In this document: positions 9,405-19,200 of the stretch, piece after piece
Position numbering within the stretch: the first letter of the stretch is position 1
Layout of the letters: each line of letters starts with the position of its first letter
Assembly: GCA_947503895.1 (NCBI GenBank)
Contig: CANNFT010000001.1
Coordinates: forward strand, 124,001-188,000
Reading direction: 5' to 3'
DNA length: 64,000 bases
Origin: an uncultured Saccharospirillaceae bacterium
GTDB taxonomy: Bacteria; Pseudomonadota; Gammaproteobacteria; Pseudomonadales; Oceanobacteraceae
The notes under the pieces: generated by a model
The model's input: the letters and a program-made list of their open reading frames with translations, nothing else
Told to the model about the DNA's origin: nothing
Database searches by the model: none
Translations under genes and position numbers: made by a program

Positions 9405-11930
9405 ATGAATATCACCCGCAGAAGCTATCTCAAAGCACAGGCGGCTGCCGCTGCTTCTGCTGTAGCTGGAATGAGTCTCAGTACGCAAGCCAGCAATATC
9501 ATTACATCTTCTAAAGAAACAGAGTTAACGTGGTCCAAAGCACCTTGTCGATTTTGTGGTACTGGTTGCGGTATTCATGTTGCGACTAAAAATAATAAAA
9601 TCGTGGCGACTCATGGAGATATTCATTGTGAGGTGAATAAGGGTTTAAGCTGTGTCAAAGGCTATTTTTTATCCAAAATTTTATATGGTAAAGACCGATT
9701 AACCCAACCCTTGCTGCGTAAGAAAGATGGGGTATTCCATAAAAATGGTGATTTCGAACCCGTAAGCTGGAATGAAGCGTTCGATATCATGGAAGAGAAG
9801 TTTAAAAAAACGTTAAAAGAAAAAGGCCCAACGGGCATCGGTATGTTTGGGTCTGGCCAATGGACCGTTTGGGAGGGCTATGCTGCATCCAAATTAATGA
9901 AGGCGGGTTTTCTATCAAATAATATTGATCCTAATGCACGTCATTGCATGGCTTCTGCTGTCGGCGGTTTCATGCGGACATTTGGTATCGATGAACCGAT
10001 GGGGTGTTATGATGATATTGAAGCCGCAGATGCATTTGTTTTATGGGGTTCAAACATGGCAGAGATGCACCCTATATTATGGACTCGTGTAACGGATCGC
10101 CGATTAAGTAATCCGCATGTGAAAGTAGCAGTGCTATCAACCTATGAGCATCGTAGTTTTGATTTAGCGGATGTTCCCGTCATATTTCACCCTCAATCTG
10201 ACTTAGCCATATTAAATTATATTGCAAACTACATTATTCAAAATAATGCGGTAAACGAATCATTTGTAAAAAAACATACTAATTTCAGATTTGGTAACAC
10301 GGATATTGGTTATGGGTTGCGTGATGAGCATCCTTTACAAATGAAAGCCAAAAATGCAGATAAAGCCGGTGGTTCTACGCCGATATCTTTTGAGCAATTT
10401 AAAGAATTTGTTGCTGAGTACACCGTTGAGAAAGCCAGTAAAATTTCTGGTGTGCCAGAATCACAGTTGGTGACGCTGGCAAAGATGTACGCAGACCCTG
10501 ATATGAAAGTAACGTCTTTTTGGACAATGGGTGTAAATCAACATACGCGAGGCGTGTGGGTAAACAATTTACTTTATAACATTCACTTATTAACTGGGAA
10601 AATTGCCACACCGGGCAATAGCCCATTCTCATTGACTGGGCAGCCTTCCGCTTGTGGAACAGCTCGTGAAGTAGGTACATTTTCACACCGTCTACCTGCA
10701 GACATGGTCGTTAATAACCCTAAACACCGGGCTCTAGCAGAAAAAATATGGCAACTTCCCGACGGAATAATCCCTCCTAAGCCGGGCTATCATGCTGTAG
10801 AACAAAGCCGCATGTTAAAAGATGGGAAGATCAATGCATATTGGATTCAGGTAAATAATAACCTCCAAGCTGCACCGAATTTTAATGAGGAAACGCTACC
10901 AGGGTACCGTAATCCAGATAATTTCATTGTTGTCTCCGATGCGTATCCTACCGTTACTGCGCAAGCAGCAGACCTAATTTTGCCAGCAGCAATGTGGGTT
11001 GAAAAAGAAGGTGCATACGGAAATGCTGAGCGCCGTACGCAATTTTGGCATCAGTTGGTTAATCCGCCTGGCGAGGCGAAGTCTGATTTATGGCAGCTTA
11101 TTGAATTCTCTAAACGATTCACGACGGATGAAGTGTGGCCGTCCGAGATTCTTACTAAAAACCCTCAATACAAAGGTAAAACGCTATTTGAGGTGCTCTA
11201 TAAAAATGGAAAAGTAGATCGCTATCCGGCTGTGCCGATAAAGGTGGCTGCGACCGAAACCGGGGGAAAATCAGTTGAATATGAAAACTTAGAAGCCAAA
11301 GCTTTTGGCTTTTATATTCAGAAAGGTTTATTTGAAGAGTATGCCGAATTCGGGCGAGATCATGGCCACGATTTAGCGCCGTTCGATACTTATCATAAAG
11401 TGCGCGGAATGCGTTGGCCGGTCGTAAATGGGCAAGAAACTCGCTGGCGTTTTAAAGAGGGCTCAGACCCATATGTTAAAAAGGGAAGGGATTATCAGTT
11501 TTACGGTAAGCCTGACGATAAAGCCGTCATCTTTGCTTTACCGTACGAACCGGCACCCGAAATGCCAGATAAGGAGTTCGATATGTGGCTGTGTACGGGG
11601 CGTGTTCTAGAGCATTGGCATTCTGGATCCATGACGCAACGTGTTCCAGAGCTTTACAAGGCTTTCCCAAATGCAGTGTGTTTTATGCACCCTGAAGACG
11701 CTAGGAGTCGGGGCTTGAGAAGAGGTGATGAAGTAAAGGTTATATCTCGAAGAGGGCACATTAAAACACGTGTCGAAACACGAGGCCGCAACAAACCGCC
11801 AAAAGGGTTGGTGTTCGTGCCTTGGTTTGACGCCAGTCAGTTGATTAATAAAGTAACACTGGATGCGACTGATCCTATATCAAAGCAAACAGATTTCAAA
11901 AAGTGCGCCATCAAAATTGAGAAAGTATAG
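9405..11930 (+). CDS. napA: NapA, catalytic subunit of periplasmic nitrate reductase
   Basis: This 841-residue molybdoenzyme has a twin-arginine signal (TRRSYLK, 4-10). The 4Fe-4S cysteines are C48, C51, C55 and C83. The molybdenum-ligand cysteine is C181 in ARHCMASAV, and a C-terminal molybdopterin-dinucleotide-binding domain is present ([15 protein letters not shown]). The ATG at 9405 was preferred to an earlier start because it leads directly into the Tat signal. It reduces nitrate to nitrite in the periplasm with electrons from NapC via NapB. Length is normal for the family. Confidence 0.96.
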   Translation: MNITRRSYLKAQAAAAASAVAGMSLSTQASNIITSSKETELTWSKAPCRFCGTGCGIHVATKNNKIVATHGDIHCEVNKGLSCVKGYFLSKILYGKDRLTQPLLRKKDGVFHKNGDFEPVSWNEAFDIMEEKFKKTLKEKGPTGIGMFGSGQWTVWEGYAASKLMKAGFLSNNIDPNARHCMASAVGGFMRTFGIDEPMGCYDDIEAADAFVLWGSNMAEMHPILWTRVTDRRLSNPHVKVAVLSTYEHRSFDLADVPVIFHPQSDLAILNYIANYIIQNNAVNESFVKKHTNFRFGNTDIGYGLRDEHPLQMKAKNADKAGGSTPISFEQFKEFVAEYTVEKASKISGVPESQLVTLAKMYADPDMKVTSFWTMGVNQHTRGVWVNNLLYNIHLLTGKIATPGNSPFSLTGQPSACGTAREVGTFSHRLPADMVVNNPKHRALAEKIWQLPDGIIPPKPGYHAVEQSRMLKDGKINAYWIQVNNNLQAAPNFNEETLPGYRNPDNFIVVSDAYPTVTAQAADLILPAAMWVEKEGAYGNAERRTQFWHQLVNPPGEAKSDLWQLIEFSKRFTTDEVWPSEILTKNPQYKGKTLFEVLYKNGKVDRYPAVPIKVAATETGGKSVEYENLEAKAFGFYIQKGLFEEYAEFGRDHGHDLAPFDTYHKVRGMRWPVVNGQETRWRFKEGSDPYVKKGRDYQFYGKPDDKAVIFALPYEPAPEMPDKEFDMWLCTGRVLEHWHSGSMTQRVPELYKAFPNAVCFMHPEDARSRGLRRGDEVKVISRRGHIKTRVETRGRNKPPKGLVFVPWFDASQLINKVTLDATDPISKQTDFKKCAIKIEKV

Positions 11931-11939
11931 GGGACGATA

Positions 11940-12392
11940 ATGAAGATATTAATGTTCACTCTCGTACTGTTGGGTCAGTGTTGGATGCTATCTGCATGGG
12001 CAGGGCAGGAATATGTGGCGACCTTAAGGGGAGAAGTTCCGCTGAATGAGGAAGAGACTCCGCCTGTGATGCCGAATGTAGAAAATAGAGATATCAAGCG
12101 TCAGCGAGCATATCCTATGCAGCCACCGACGATTCCACATAAAATTGATCAATACCAAGTTGATTACAAGGCTAACAAGTGTATGTCTTGCCATGCGCGT
12201 ACACGTACGGAAGAATCTCAGGCGCCTATGGTCAGCGTCACGCATTATATGAATCGTGATGGCAACTTTTTAGCAGAGGTTTCACCAAGACGATATTTTT
12301 GTACCCAGTGTCATGTGACACAAGTGGATGCAAAGCCCTTGGTTGAAAATATTTTTCAAGATGTTGAAACCTTGTTAAAAGCTCCGAAATAG
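11940..12392 (+). CDS. napB: NapB, diheme cytochrome c subunit
   Basis: This 150-residue protein has a signal peptide (cleavage near AWAG) and two heme c motifs, CMSCH and CTQCH, in the C-terminal half, as in NapB. It passes electrons from NapC to NapA in the periplasm. It begins 9 bases after the napA stop, behind AGGGGAC. Confidence 0.95.
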   Translation: MKILMFTLVLLGQCWMLSAWAGQEYVATLRGEVPLNEEETPPVMPNVENRDIKRQRAYPMQPPTIPHKIDQYQVDYKANKCMSCHARTRTEESQAPMVSVTHYMNRDGNFLAEVSPRRYFCTQCHVTQVDAKPLVENIFQDVETLLKAPK

Positions 12393-12401
12393 GTGAGCGA
12401 T

Positions 12402-12989
12402 ATGAATAAATTAAAACGATATTGGAAATTAGTAAATCGACCCAGTGTCCATTTCAGTTTGGGGTTTTTAACGCTGGGTGGCTTTATTGCGGGGATCATG
12501 TTTTGGGGGGCGTTTAATACCGCGTTGGAGGTAACTAATACAGAGGCGTTTTGCACGGGATGTCATGAGATGCGAAACAATGTATACCAAGAGTTGCAAT
12601 CGACGATTCACTTTTCAAATCGCTCAGGTGTGAGAGCAAAATGCTCTGACTGTCATGTGCCACATAATTGGACAGATAAAATTGCACGTAAAATGCAAGC
12701 ATCAAAAGAGGTATGGGGCAAAATATTTGGCACCATTTCGACTCGTGAAAAATTTGAAGCCAAACGGAGAGAGCTGGCTGAGCATGAGTGGGCGCGATTA
12801 AAAGCGAATGACTCCTTAGAGTGTCGCAACTGCCACAACTTTGATTATATGGACTTCACCCGTCAAAGCTTGCGAGCCAGTGAAATGCACTCAACCGCAT
12901 TAGCATCCGGTGAAAAAACCTGTATCGATTGCCATAAAGGCATCGCGCATGAATTACCCGATATGAGCGGCGTTGAAGGCTGGGATTAA
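12402..12989 (+). CDS. napC: NapC, membrane-anchored tetraheme cytochrome c quinol dehydrogenase
   Basis: This 195-residue protein has an N-terminal membrane anchor (about 20-42) and four heme motifs, CTGCH, CSDCH, CRNCH and CIDCH, with the NapC/NirT spacing. The ATG at 12402 has AGGTGA at good distance; a GTG at 12393 is the alternative. NapC oxidises membrane quinol and feeds NapB/NapA. It is the last gene of the operon. No napG or napH is present, so quinol entry depends on NapC alone. A strong hairpin follows at 13042-13075. Confidence 0.95.
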   Translation: MNKLKRYWKLVNRPSVHFSLGFLTLGGFIAGIMFWGAFNTALEVTNTEAFCTGCHEMRNNVYQELQSTIHFSNRSGVRAKCSDCHVPHNWTDKIARKMQASKEVWGKIFGTISTREKFEAKRRELAEHEWARLKANDSLECRNCHNFDYMDFTRQSLRASEMHSTALASGEKTCIDCHKGIAHELPDMSGVEGWD

Positions 12990-13041
12990 ACTCGGCATCA
13001 GTAATAAAAATAAAAGTAGCAGTTGTACCAAAATAGCAGCG

Positions 13042-13075
13042 AAACCAAAACAACCAAAAATGGTTGTTTTGGTTT
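13042..13075 (+). terminator. Terminator of the nap operon
   Basis: A perfect 15-bp stem (AAACCAAAACAACCA with its complement) encloses a 4-base AAAA loop. It lies 53 bases after the napC stop, and the T-rich distal arm supports intrinsic termination. Confidence 0.7.
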
Positions 13076-13309
13076 AGTGCACCTCAAAAGACAGTACTAT
13101 GCTTTGATCAATCAATCACATTTCGGACGATTTCATTAGTGTTGATATTCTGCAATGTGAGACAAAAGAAAAATGGTTGCCACAGACGAATAAAAGCTCT
13201 GAACACCTTTTGATCCTGAGCGGAAGGAAAGTCAGCGAAAACTGTCTGGAGTATTGTTATCAATCAATAGTTGATAAACTGATCGCTTTGTAAGCAGAGG
13301 GTAAGATAT

Positions 13310-13654
13310 ATGAGCATTATTGGGCATTTGATAGCCTTAATAGGCTTGTACTGCTGTTTTCGTGGCGAAATTTTGATTGGGAGTGTCATTTTTGCAGTCG
13401 GCGGTTTTTTAGCCAGAAAACTGCATATTGGTCCTCGCAGCGCTGGCGTTGTCCTTTTTGTAGCTTCCATAGCTTACGGTTATAACAATGCTTACAGCGC
13501 AAGTGTGTTCTGTGTCATTGTGGTCGCATTTGCCATCGCTTGCTTACCTGGGTTTGGTTTGTCTGACAGTGATGATGAAGGCTGGGGGTTTAGTAGGGAT
13601 CTATTCTCGTCAGGTTCTGATGGCGAATCAGGGGGGGATGGTGGTGGGGATTGA
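13310..13654 (+). CDS. Small membrane protein with acidic/glycine-rich tail, unknown function
   Basis: This 114-residue protein has three or four hydrophobic segments (about 1-15, 20-33, 43-58, 62-80) and a soluble tail rich in Ser, Asp and Gly (ending GGDGGGD). A purine-rich RBS precedes the ATG. No family was recognised. It stands alone between nap and the convergent helicase gene. Confidence 0.55.
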   Translation: MSIIGHLIALIGLYCCFRGEILIGSVIFAVGGFLARKLHIGPRSAGVVLFVASIAYGYNNAYSASVFCVIVVAFAIACLPGFGLSDSDDEGWGFSRDLFSSGSDGESGGDGGGD

Positions 13655-13757
13655 AGTTACAACTACATTCAGAATTTTTGGTGCCTAACTCTTACTACTT
13701 TTCAATTGCCATTCGCACTCTGTTGGGAGTGCGAATTTACGCATGAAAACTTGGCCT

Positions 13758-15083
13758 TTAGCCTTCGGTTTTCTTTCGCGGCTTAAATGGCGTCGAGCCA
13801 TCTGAGATTACGGTATTTCTATCTTTTTGCGGACGTTTTTTATTGGGTGCCTTATTCCCTTTAGCGTCTTTCTTCGCTGCTTTATTTTTAAGTTTGGTCT
13901 TCTTTAGGCCGGCAGCTTTACCGTTGTTTTTGACTTTCTTTGGCCCTTTGTAAAGGCCTTTCAAGCTTTGAATGGCGCGAGATTCCATTTTCACTGCCAA
14001 GTATTTTTCAGTGGATGCTTTCAGATTCCATTCTGTACTATCAATCATTGAAATGGCTAGACCTGATTGACCAGCACGACCTGTGCGGCCGATACGATGA
14101 ACGTACTCGTCGCCTGTCCAAGGCATATCGAAATTGATCACCAGATCAATCTCTTTTACATCAAGACCGCGTGCAGCGACATCTGTCGCTACCATGACCT
14201 TAAAATGATTCTGACGCATTCTTTGCATAACATGGTTACGTTCATCTTGCGAGATTTCGCCGTGGATCATGCCTGCATTGATTTTGTGATAAGCAAGAAA
14301 GTGGTACAGCTCTTCTGTTTTTACACGTGTATTCGTAAATATAATGCACTGACGGTAGGTTTCGTTGGATAGCAGCCAAGTGAGTAAACGTTGCTTGTGT
14401 TTGTCATCATCGGCCAGTAAATACTGCTGTCGAATACTGCTGTGTTCCCCGCGTATTGAGTCAACGGTAATGGATAGCGGATCTTGGGTGGTTTGCTTGA
14501 TGACATGCGCAAGTCCCCGTTGCTGTAGTGTTGCTGAAAACAGCATGGTTTGTCTGTTTGTTGGGCAATGACTGGTGATGCTCAGTACATCCTCTGAAAA
14601 CCCCATGTCGAGCATCCTATCAGCCTCGTCCAATATTAGGACTTCGACATCCTGCATAAGATCATTCTTTTTTGTCAGATGCTCCAACAAGCGCCCAGGT
14701 GTAGCGATGATGATCTCGGGGTTTTTTCTAAATATCACGGACTGATATTTAAACTCCTTGCCGCCGGTGATGACATCGGAGCTGATCGATGTGTGCTTGG
14801 TCAATGCTTCACATTGCTTTTGGATTTGTCTGGCCAACTCTCTGGTGGGTGTGAGGATAAGGGCCCTCGTGCCACCTGTGGCGGTTGGGTGGTCTAGTAA
14901 GCGTTGAATGGTAGGTATTAAGAAGGCGGCTGTTTTACCGCTACCAGTTTCCGCGCAGACCATTAGATCTTGGTTTTCAAGTGCTTTGGGTATGGCTTGC
15001 TCTTGGACAGGCGTTGCTTTGGAAAATTGTTGGGACTCGAGAGCCTTTAGTAATTGAGGGTGTAGCTTAAATTCAGTGAACAA
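13758..15083 (-). CDS. DEAD-box ATP-dependent RNA helicase (SrmB/RhlE-like)
   Basis: This 441-residue protein has the Q motif (KATPVQEQAIP), Walker A AETGSGKT (44-51), motif DEAD (152-155), SAT (SATLQQ) and motif VI HRIGRTGRAG. The C-terminal ~60 residues are a lysine-rich basic tail typical of RNA-binding extensions. It should remodel RNA in ribosome assembly or mRNA decay. The balance of motifs favours the SrmB/RhlE group but does not decide between them. It is transcribed convergently to the small membrane gene on the left. Confidence 0.9.
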   Translation of the reverse strand: MFTEFKLHPQLLKALESQQFSKATPVQEQAIPKALENQDLMVCAETGSGKTAAFLIPTIQRLLDHPTATGGTRALILTPTRELARQIQKQCEALTKHTSISSDVITGGKEFKYQSVIFRKNPEIIIATPGRLLEHLTKKNDLMQDVEVLILDEADRMLDMGFSEDVLSITSHCPTNRQTMLFSATLQQRGLAHVIKQTTQDPLSITVDSIRGEHSSIRQQYLLADDDKHKQRLLTWLLSNETYRQCIIFTNTRVKTEELYHFLAYHKINAGMIHGEISQDERNHVMQRMRQNHFKVMVATDVAARGLDVKEIDLVINFDMPWTGDEYVHRIGRTGRAGQSGLAISMIDSTEWNLKASTEKYLAVKMESRAIQSLKGLYKGPKKVKNNGKAAGLKKTKLKNKAAKKDAKGNKAPNKKRPQKDRNTVISDGSTPFKPRKKTEG

Positions 15084-15596
15084 TTGAGTCTCTCGGTTCT
15101 GGCGATAAATATCCGCTTATTCTAGCAGAAGCCATCCCCGCGGCCTATTTCTATGGCGATCAAGGTAAAAATAGTCTCAGGTGACGGCTTGTGCATCTTT
15201 ATAAATCACCAAAGAGGCCAAGTTGCGACTTTGGCTTGTCTCTCTATGGTGCCTTGCCTCAAGTCGAATACGGACCGAACACCTTTTTGCAATTCTCAAG
15301 CGGCTCTAAAGTTGATCGTCAATGATTGGCTGACAAGTGCAAAAGACCTGATCGTCGATTGGGCTAATTTTGATTAGGTGTGATCGGTCACTGGGGGCGT
15401 TGTTTCAGGTTTAGAGTGGCCAAGTATGAGGGTACGGAGGGGTGCAAAAGATGGAAACTTTAACGTCAGACCCAAAAAGTCGTACTTGCCCCCCCTCGAA
15501 TCGGCCAGTACTTATAAGAGAATTCGGGTATTGAATTTAAGAAACCCTGCCCTTTGAAGATCAATGCTTCCGAAATTTCAAATCCATTCATGTTAA
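15084..15596. other. Intergenic region upstream of luxI
   Basis: This separates the helicase gene from the quorum-sensing cluster. A frame at 15153-15377 has no RBS and no recognisable protein character and was not accepted. A short C-rich run (15490-15496) stands out but has no assigned role. The lux box lies at its right end. Confidence 0.5.
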
Positions 15597-15616
15597 TACT
15601 GCCCACTAGGGCAGGA
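15597..15616. promoter_or_regulatory. lux box (LuxR-AHL operator) before luxI
   Basis: The 16-base palindrome CTGCCCACTAGGGCAG (15599-15614) has the canonical CTG-N10-CAG layout with perfect 6-bp arms. It ends 58 bp upstream of the luxI ATG, where a LuxR-type activator would overlap the -35 region. This implies positive autoinduction of luxI. Confidence 0.8.
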
Positions 15617-15674
15617 TGTAGGAATAATTGCTTGTGGAATACTGCGCCTGCTTTTGAAGAACTAAGGAGTTGCT

Positions 15675-16352
15675 ATGAGACACGCGCTATTAAGAACACG
15701 GTCATTGGAACAGCAGTGCGCAAATTACATCGAGCGCTATGGCCATCAACTAAGTGTGAATGGATTTACCATTAAAACAGTCGCTGAGGCGAGGGACAGA
15801 ATTGAACTGTTAAAACTAAGGGCAACAGTCTACGACAGAGAAATGGGTTGGGTAAAGGCTCAAGAAAACGGTCTAGAGGTTGATCCGTATGATATTTATT
15901 CATCACACTTCTCCATTACCAACCCTAAAGGCACCACAATAGCCACCATGAGGACCACCGAATCTGAACATCCTTGGATGGCAACGGATTGCTATAATGG
16001 CTTGTTTGAAGAGGAGGCTCTGCAGTTAAAGTCGGTAGGTGCAGTTGAATTATCCCGATTTTGCATAGATGAGGCCTATCGGAGTATAAAAATCTGCGAA
16101 GGGACGAATTTAATTGAATTTATGGCGATATGGGCTTTCATTCAGTCTCTGAGCCAAGGGATAGGAAAATCTTATTTCGTAACCCATAGCTTTATTGGAA
16201 TGGTCTTAAAGCGCTGCGGGTTTTATGTGACTGATTTGTCGGACCAAATTTCTATGGAAGACGGGTGTGTTATTCAGTCGTTTGAAATGGATAATGAGCG
16301 CTCGCTTGAGGCTGCTATCAATAATCGCTCATTTTTACAGTCGCTATTCTAA
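15675..16352 (+). CDS. luxI: LuxI-family acyl-homoserine-lactone synthase
   Basis: This 225-residue protein starts behind an ideal RBS (AAGGAG). The invariant LuxI-family residues are visible: R49 and W59 in LRATVYDREMGW, D70 and D73 in DPYDIYS, R93 in TMRTTES, and E125/R128 in VELSRFCID. It should make an N-acyl-homoserine lactone from S-adenosylmethionine and an acyl carrier. The acyl chain cannot be predicted. The N-terminus is about 25 residues longer than in Vibrio LuxI. A lux box upstream and a LuxR gene downstream complete the circuit. Confidence 0.88.
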   Translation: MRHALLRTRSLEQQCANYIERYGHQLSVNGFTIKTVAEARDRIELLKLRATVYDREMGWVKAQENGLEVDPYDIYSSHFSITNPKGTTIATMRTTESEHPWMATDCYNGLFEEEALQLKSVGAVELSRFCIDEAYRSIKICEGTNLIEFMAIWAFIQSLSQGIGKSYFVTHSFIGMVLKRCGFYVTDLSDQISMEDGCVIQSFEMDNERSLEAAINNRSFLQSLF

Positions 16353-16412
16353 GGTTGTCTGATAAAGTCAATTTAGAGTTGGTCATTAAAATGCAATAAT
16401 TTGGATGTAGAA

Positions 16413-16889
16413 ATGAACAATACTCACAGAGTTATTTCACACGATCATTTTGATGAAATTGAGTGTGAATCGAGGCCTTCATCATATCAGTGGCCTGTCT
16501 ATCAGCCGCTTTTTTCGAAAAGAATATACAAGCAGTTGTTGAGTTATCGCTCAATGCGCAAGATAGCGTTAAACGAGATTGAGCACGTTATCGGCAGTAT
16601 ATACAACCAGTCGAAAGAGATTACGATGTGCGTTGTGTTGGAGTGTGAAGTTTACTCAGACAACCGTCTAAATTTCGCAGATATTAAAAGCTTTGAGTTT
16701 TTAGATGAGCCTATAAGTGCTTCGGCCTCGGTTGGCTCGGATGTTGTTAAGGTTATGAAGCATTATAGTGGTCGCGGAGTGTTCTATCTTGTCGCTCATG
16801 TTAACGGGTACTTTTGGGTAAAAAAATCGGTTGAAAAGGTCATTGATCGAGAGTGCAAAATAGTCACGTTGACTAAGAGAGTAGACTAA
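16413..16889 (+). CDS. Unknown protein between luxI and luxR
   Basis: The 158-residue soluble protein lies 60 bases after luxI and 154 before luxR on the same strand. A TTG at 16401 is an alternative start. The composition is mixed, with an internal hydrophobic strand (GVFYLVAHVNGYFWV). No signal peptide, membrane segment or known motif was recognised. Small genes between luxI and luxR often modulate the circuit (RsaL and RsaM types), but no similarity to those was seen, so this is only a positional hint. Confidence 0.6.
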   Translation: MNNTHRVISHDHFDEIECESRPSSYQWPVYQPLFSKRIYKQLLSYRSMRKIALNEIEHVIGSIYNQSKEITMCVVLECEVYSDNRLNFADIKSFEFLDEPISASASVGSDVVKVMKHYSGRGVFYLVAHVNGYFWVKKSVEKVIDRECKIVTLTKRVD

Positions 16890-17043
16890 TCTCTGTGGAT
16901 TCTGGACTATTGGTACGGAAGAACGGCTTTTTTGCGCTCCGTCTGTTGTTTAAAGATACTGAATTCTTTACATTTAGTGCTGGATTGGAATGTTAGAGTG
17001 GCGTGACGTAGGTTACATGCTCGGCAAATTTAGGGGTTAAGAA

Positions 17044-17769
17044 TTGATACTTTCTCGTAGTGATTTGCTGGTGACATTGGAAGTCATAAATCAGTGTCTT
17101 AAAACCAATGGTCAGGAAGATCTACTGGGATTAATTGATTTAATAAAAAGAAACTTCGATATCAAGGGAACGCTGTTTGCCTACCAAGAGAAGTTTAATC
17201 TGAATGACTTTAGTACGGCTGAAGTGAGTGCTGTTGATATTGATCAGGAGTGGCTTCAGCTCTATAAGAATAAAGAATTCGCTTTGGTTGACCCAATATT
17301 GCAATACTCATTTAAAGTGGATAGTGCAATTCTATGGTCAAATACATATAGCCAATACTCAAACTCGGGAGGTTTTCGAGATTTAGCAAGCGAGTTTGAC
17401 TTGGTTGAGGGTATGACGTACTCCACGACTGCAAACAGCCGCAATGGTGCTGCCACTGTCATATCCATTTGCTACGGAAGTCCTAGTATATCGCTGAACG
17501 AGCAAATTATGCTTCAGCAAATATTGCCCCACCTACATGAGGCACTTAATAAACCCGCACTCTGGTCAAAGCCTAAGCTGACGGCAAAAGAACGCGAGGT
17601 GATCTCATGGGCGAAGGATGGTAAAAGTTACTGGGAAACTGGACAAATCATGGGCGTTTCTGAGCGAACCATTAAATTCCACCTTCAAAACATATATCGA
17701 AAGCTTGATGTCACAAATCGCTCGCAAGCAGTCGCAAAGGCGATGCGTATTGGCTTAATTGAGCACTAA
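17044..17769 (+). CDS. luxR: LuxR-family AHL-responsive transcription regulator
   Basis: The protein has 241 residues from a TTG at 17044 with AGGGG before it. The N-terminal autoinducer domain shows the conserved set W70, Y74, D83, P84, W98 and G123. The C-terminal GerE-type helix-turn-helix runs from about 178 (LTAKEREVISWAKDGKSY) with VSERTIKFHLQNIYRKL. It should bind the AHL made by the neighbouring LuxI and act at the lux box at 15597-15616. The orientation is tandem with luxI rather than divergent. Confidence 0.9.
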   Translation: MILSRSDLLVTLEVINQCLKTNGQEDLLGLIDLIKRNFDIKGTLFAYQEKFNLNDFSTAEVSAVDIDQEWLQLYKNKEFALVDPILQYSFKVDSAILWSNTYSQYSNSGGFRDLASEFDLVEGMTYSTTANSRNGAATVISICYGSPSISLNEQIMLQQILPHLHEALNKPALWSKPKLTAKEREVISWAKDGKSYWETGQIMGVSERTIKFHLQNIYRKLDVTNRSQAVAKAMRIGLIEH

Positions 17770-18122
17770 CCCAGCAGTAGCTTTTGATCTCTGTCCTGTC
17801 GCTGGCGACCGTTTGTGTTCATTGATTCAACGCCATGCTCGGCCTCATTTGTGATCTGGTTCGCAAATAAGGCTGGGGATTGCCGTTTCATTGTAAGCAC
17901 ACCCTTCAATATTATTCAGTCTGTTACGAATTTTTGTGACTCTGTTACATAACCTGTCTTCGATTAGGTCATGAATTTGACAATCCATCAATCGAGTGTG
18001 ATCTCTTCCAACTTAATTAATCTTATTCATTTTAAACTGGTCAGTATCAAATGATTGAGTGCTCATCCATTTGATGAAAATTCCGCGAATTGAATGACGG
18101 ACTTGAGTTCGGAGGTTGAATC
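17770..18122. other. Intergenic region between luxR and the AMP-binding fragment
   Basis: No gene, lux box or clear remnant of the missing adenylation domain of the downstream gene was seen. It is AT-rich towards its right end. Confidence 0.4.
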
Positions 18123-18716
18123 ATGAGCATGTTGGGAGCGTCTATGGCCGCTAATAAGAATTTTTTCGCCGGCACTGTCTCTTCTGATGAGTTGGTTAAT
18201 GAAAATGAGAAACTGGTGAAGCCAATCATTCGAGGGACATTTGCAATTGACCCCACGAAGATTGAAAAGACCGCATCTCTTCACGACGATGTTGATGAAG
18301 CCGCCGCTATCGGTCGTCCAAGCCGTTATACTGGAGAGGTTCCAGTATTATATGTGACGCTTAAACCCGGAGCGCTTGTTCAAGATGCTGGAAACAGAGT
18401 GCATGCCTTTTTAAACGAGTCATTGACGGATAGATTTTCGATTCCAGTGGAGGTTCGAGTGCTGCCAAAGTTGCCGAAAACCACCACTGGACACATATTT
18501 AAACCTTACTTAGCGGTCAAGGAAGCTGAGGAGATGATTCAGCCAGTGGTCGAGCGCTACCTTATGAAGAAAGAATACAAGCTGAGTTTAAATCTTAGTA
18601 AAGATATGCAGGTTAAGGCGCAAGTCGTGATTGCTGAAGGAATTGATTACGATTTAAACGAACTTGAAACAGACATCGATGCGCTGCCGATTAATTGTGA
18701 GGTTCGCTACTCCTAG
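18123..18716 (+). pseudogene. Orphan C-terminal domain of an acyl-CoA synthetase (AMP-binding family)
   Basis: This 197-residue frame has an RBS (GGAGG). Residues ~40-135 match the small C-terminal domain of acyl-CoA synthetases: IDPTKIEKTASLHDDVDEAA, IGRPSRYTGEVPVLYVTLKPG and the catalytic-lysine-region motif LPKTTTGHIFKP. The ~400-residue adenylation domain with the ATP loop is missing. A ~50-residue unrelated tail follows. The first ~38 residues are not recognised. It may be a remnant, or a retained stand-alone domain since it is open and has a good RBS. It sits just after the AHL cluster. Confidence 0.6.
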
Positions 18717-18830
18717 ATTTCCAGTGTGATTCAAAACCGGCAGGCTGTTGAAGGGTCATTTTCACAGCCTTGCTAGGCTCTTCCAGCTTCTCTCCGTATA
18801 ATTCGCTTTCGTTTCCAGTAGATTGAAGCC

Positions 18831-19175
18831 ATGCCTCACTTAATTTTTAGATTAAACGGTGTCCCCGACGACGAGTCTGCGGATGTTCGCCAGTTGTTAG
18901 ACGATGCAGATATCTCGTACTACGAAACAACATCTGGGCGGTGGGGGGTATCGGTAGCTGCTCTATGGGTTCGAACAGATGATGAATATCGTCAAGCTAG
19001 AGAATTGATCGGACAATATCAGCTGGAGCGTACGGGTAGGGTAAGAGAAGAGTATGCGAATAGTAAAATGTCGTTTTTATCTGCTCTGCTCAACAATCCC
19101 GTTGAAAGCATTATGATCGTTCTTGCGGTGGTGTTTATATTGGGGCTGTCAATTTATCCTTTTGTCAGTTGGTGA
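18831..19175 (+). CDS. DUF6164-like protein with C-terminal membrane helix
   Basis: This 114-residue protein begins with the pattern LIFRLNGVPDDE and has YYETTSGRWGVSVAALWVR, then a basic region and a C-terminal membrane helix (about 93-111). This layout is that of the DUF6164 family, whose N-terminal part resembles a DUF2007-type signal-transducing fold. The function is unknown. It is monocistronic and convergent with the lipoprotein gene, only 25 bp apart. Confidence 0.7.
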   Translation: MPHLIFRLNGVPDDESADVRQLLDDADISYYETTSGRWGVSVAALWVRTDDEYRQARELIGQYQLERTGRVREEYANSKMSFLSALLNNPVESIMIVLAVVFILGLSIYPFVSW

Positions 19176-19200
19176 CAATCAGAGGTCGCACACTCTTTCA

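Noticed and set aside
15153..15377. 74-residue gene before luxI
   Set aside because: No RBS, no family and no conserved features; considered chance.
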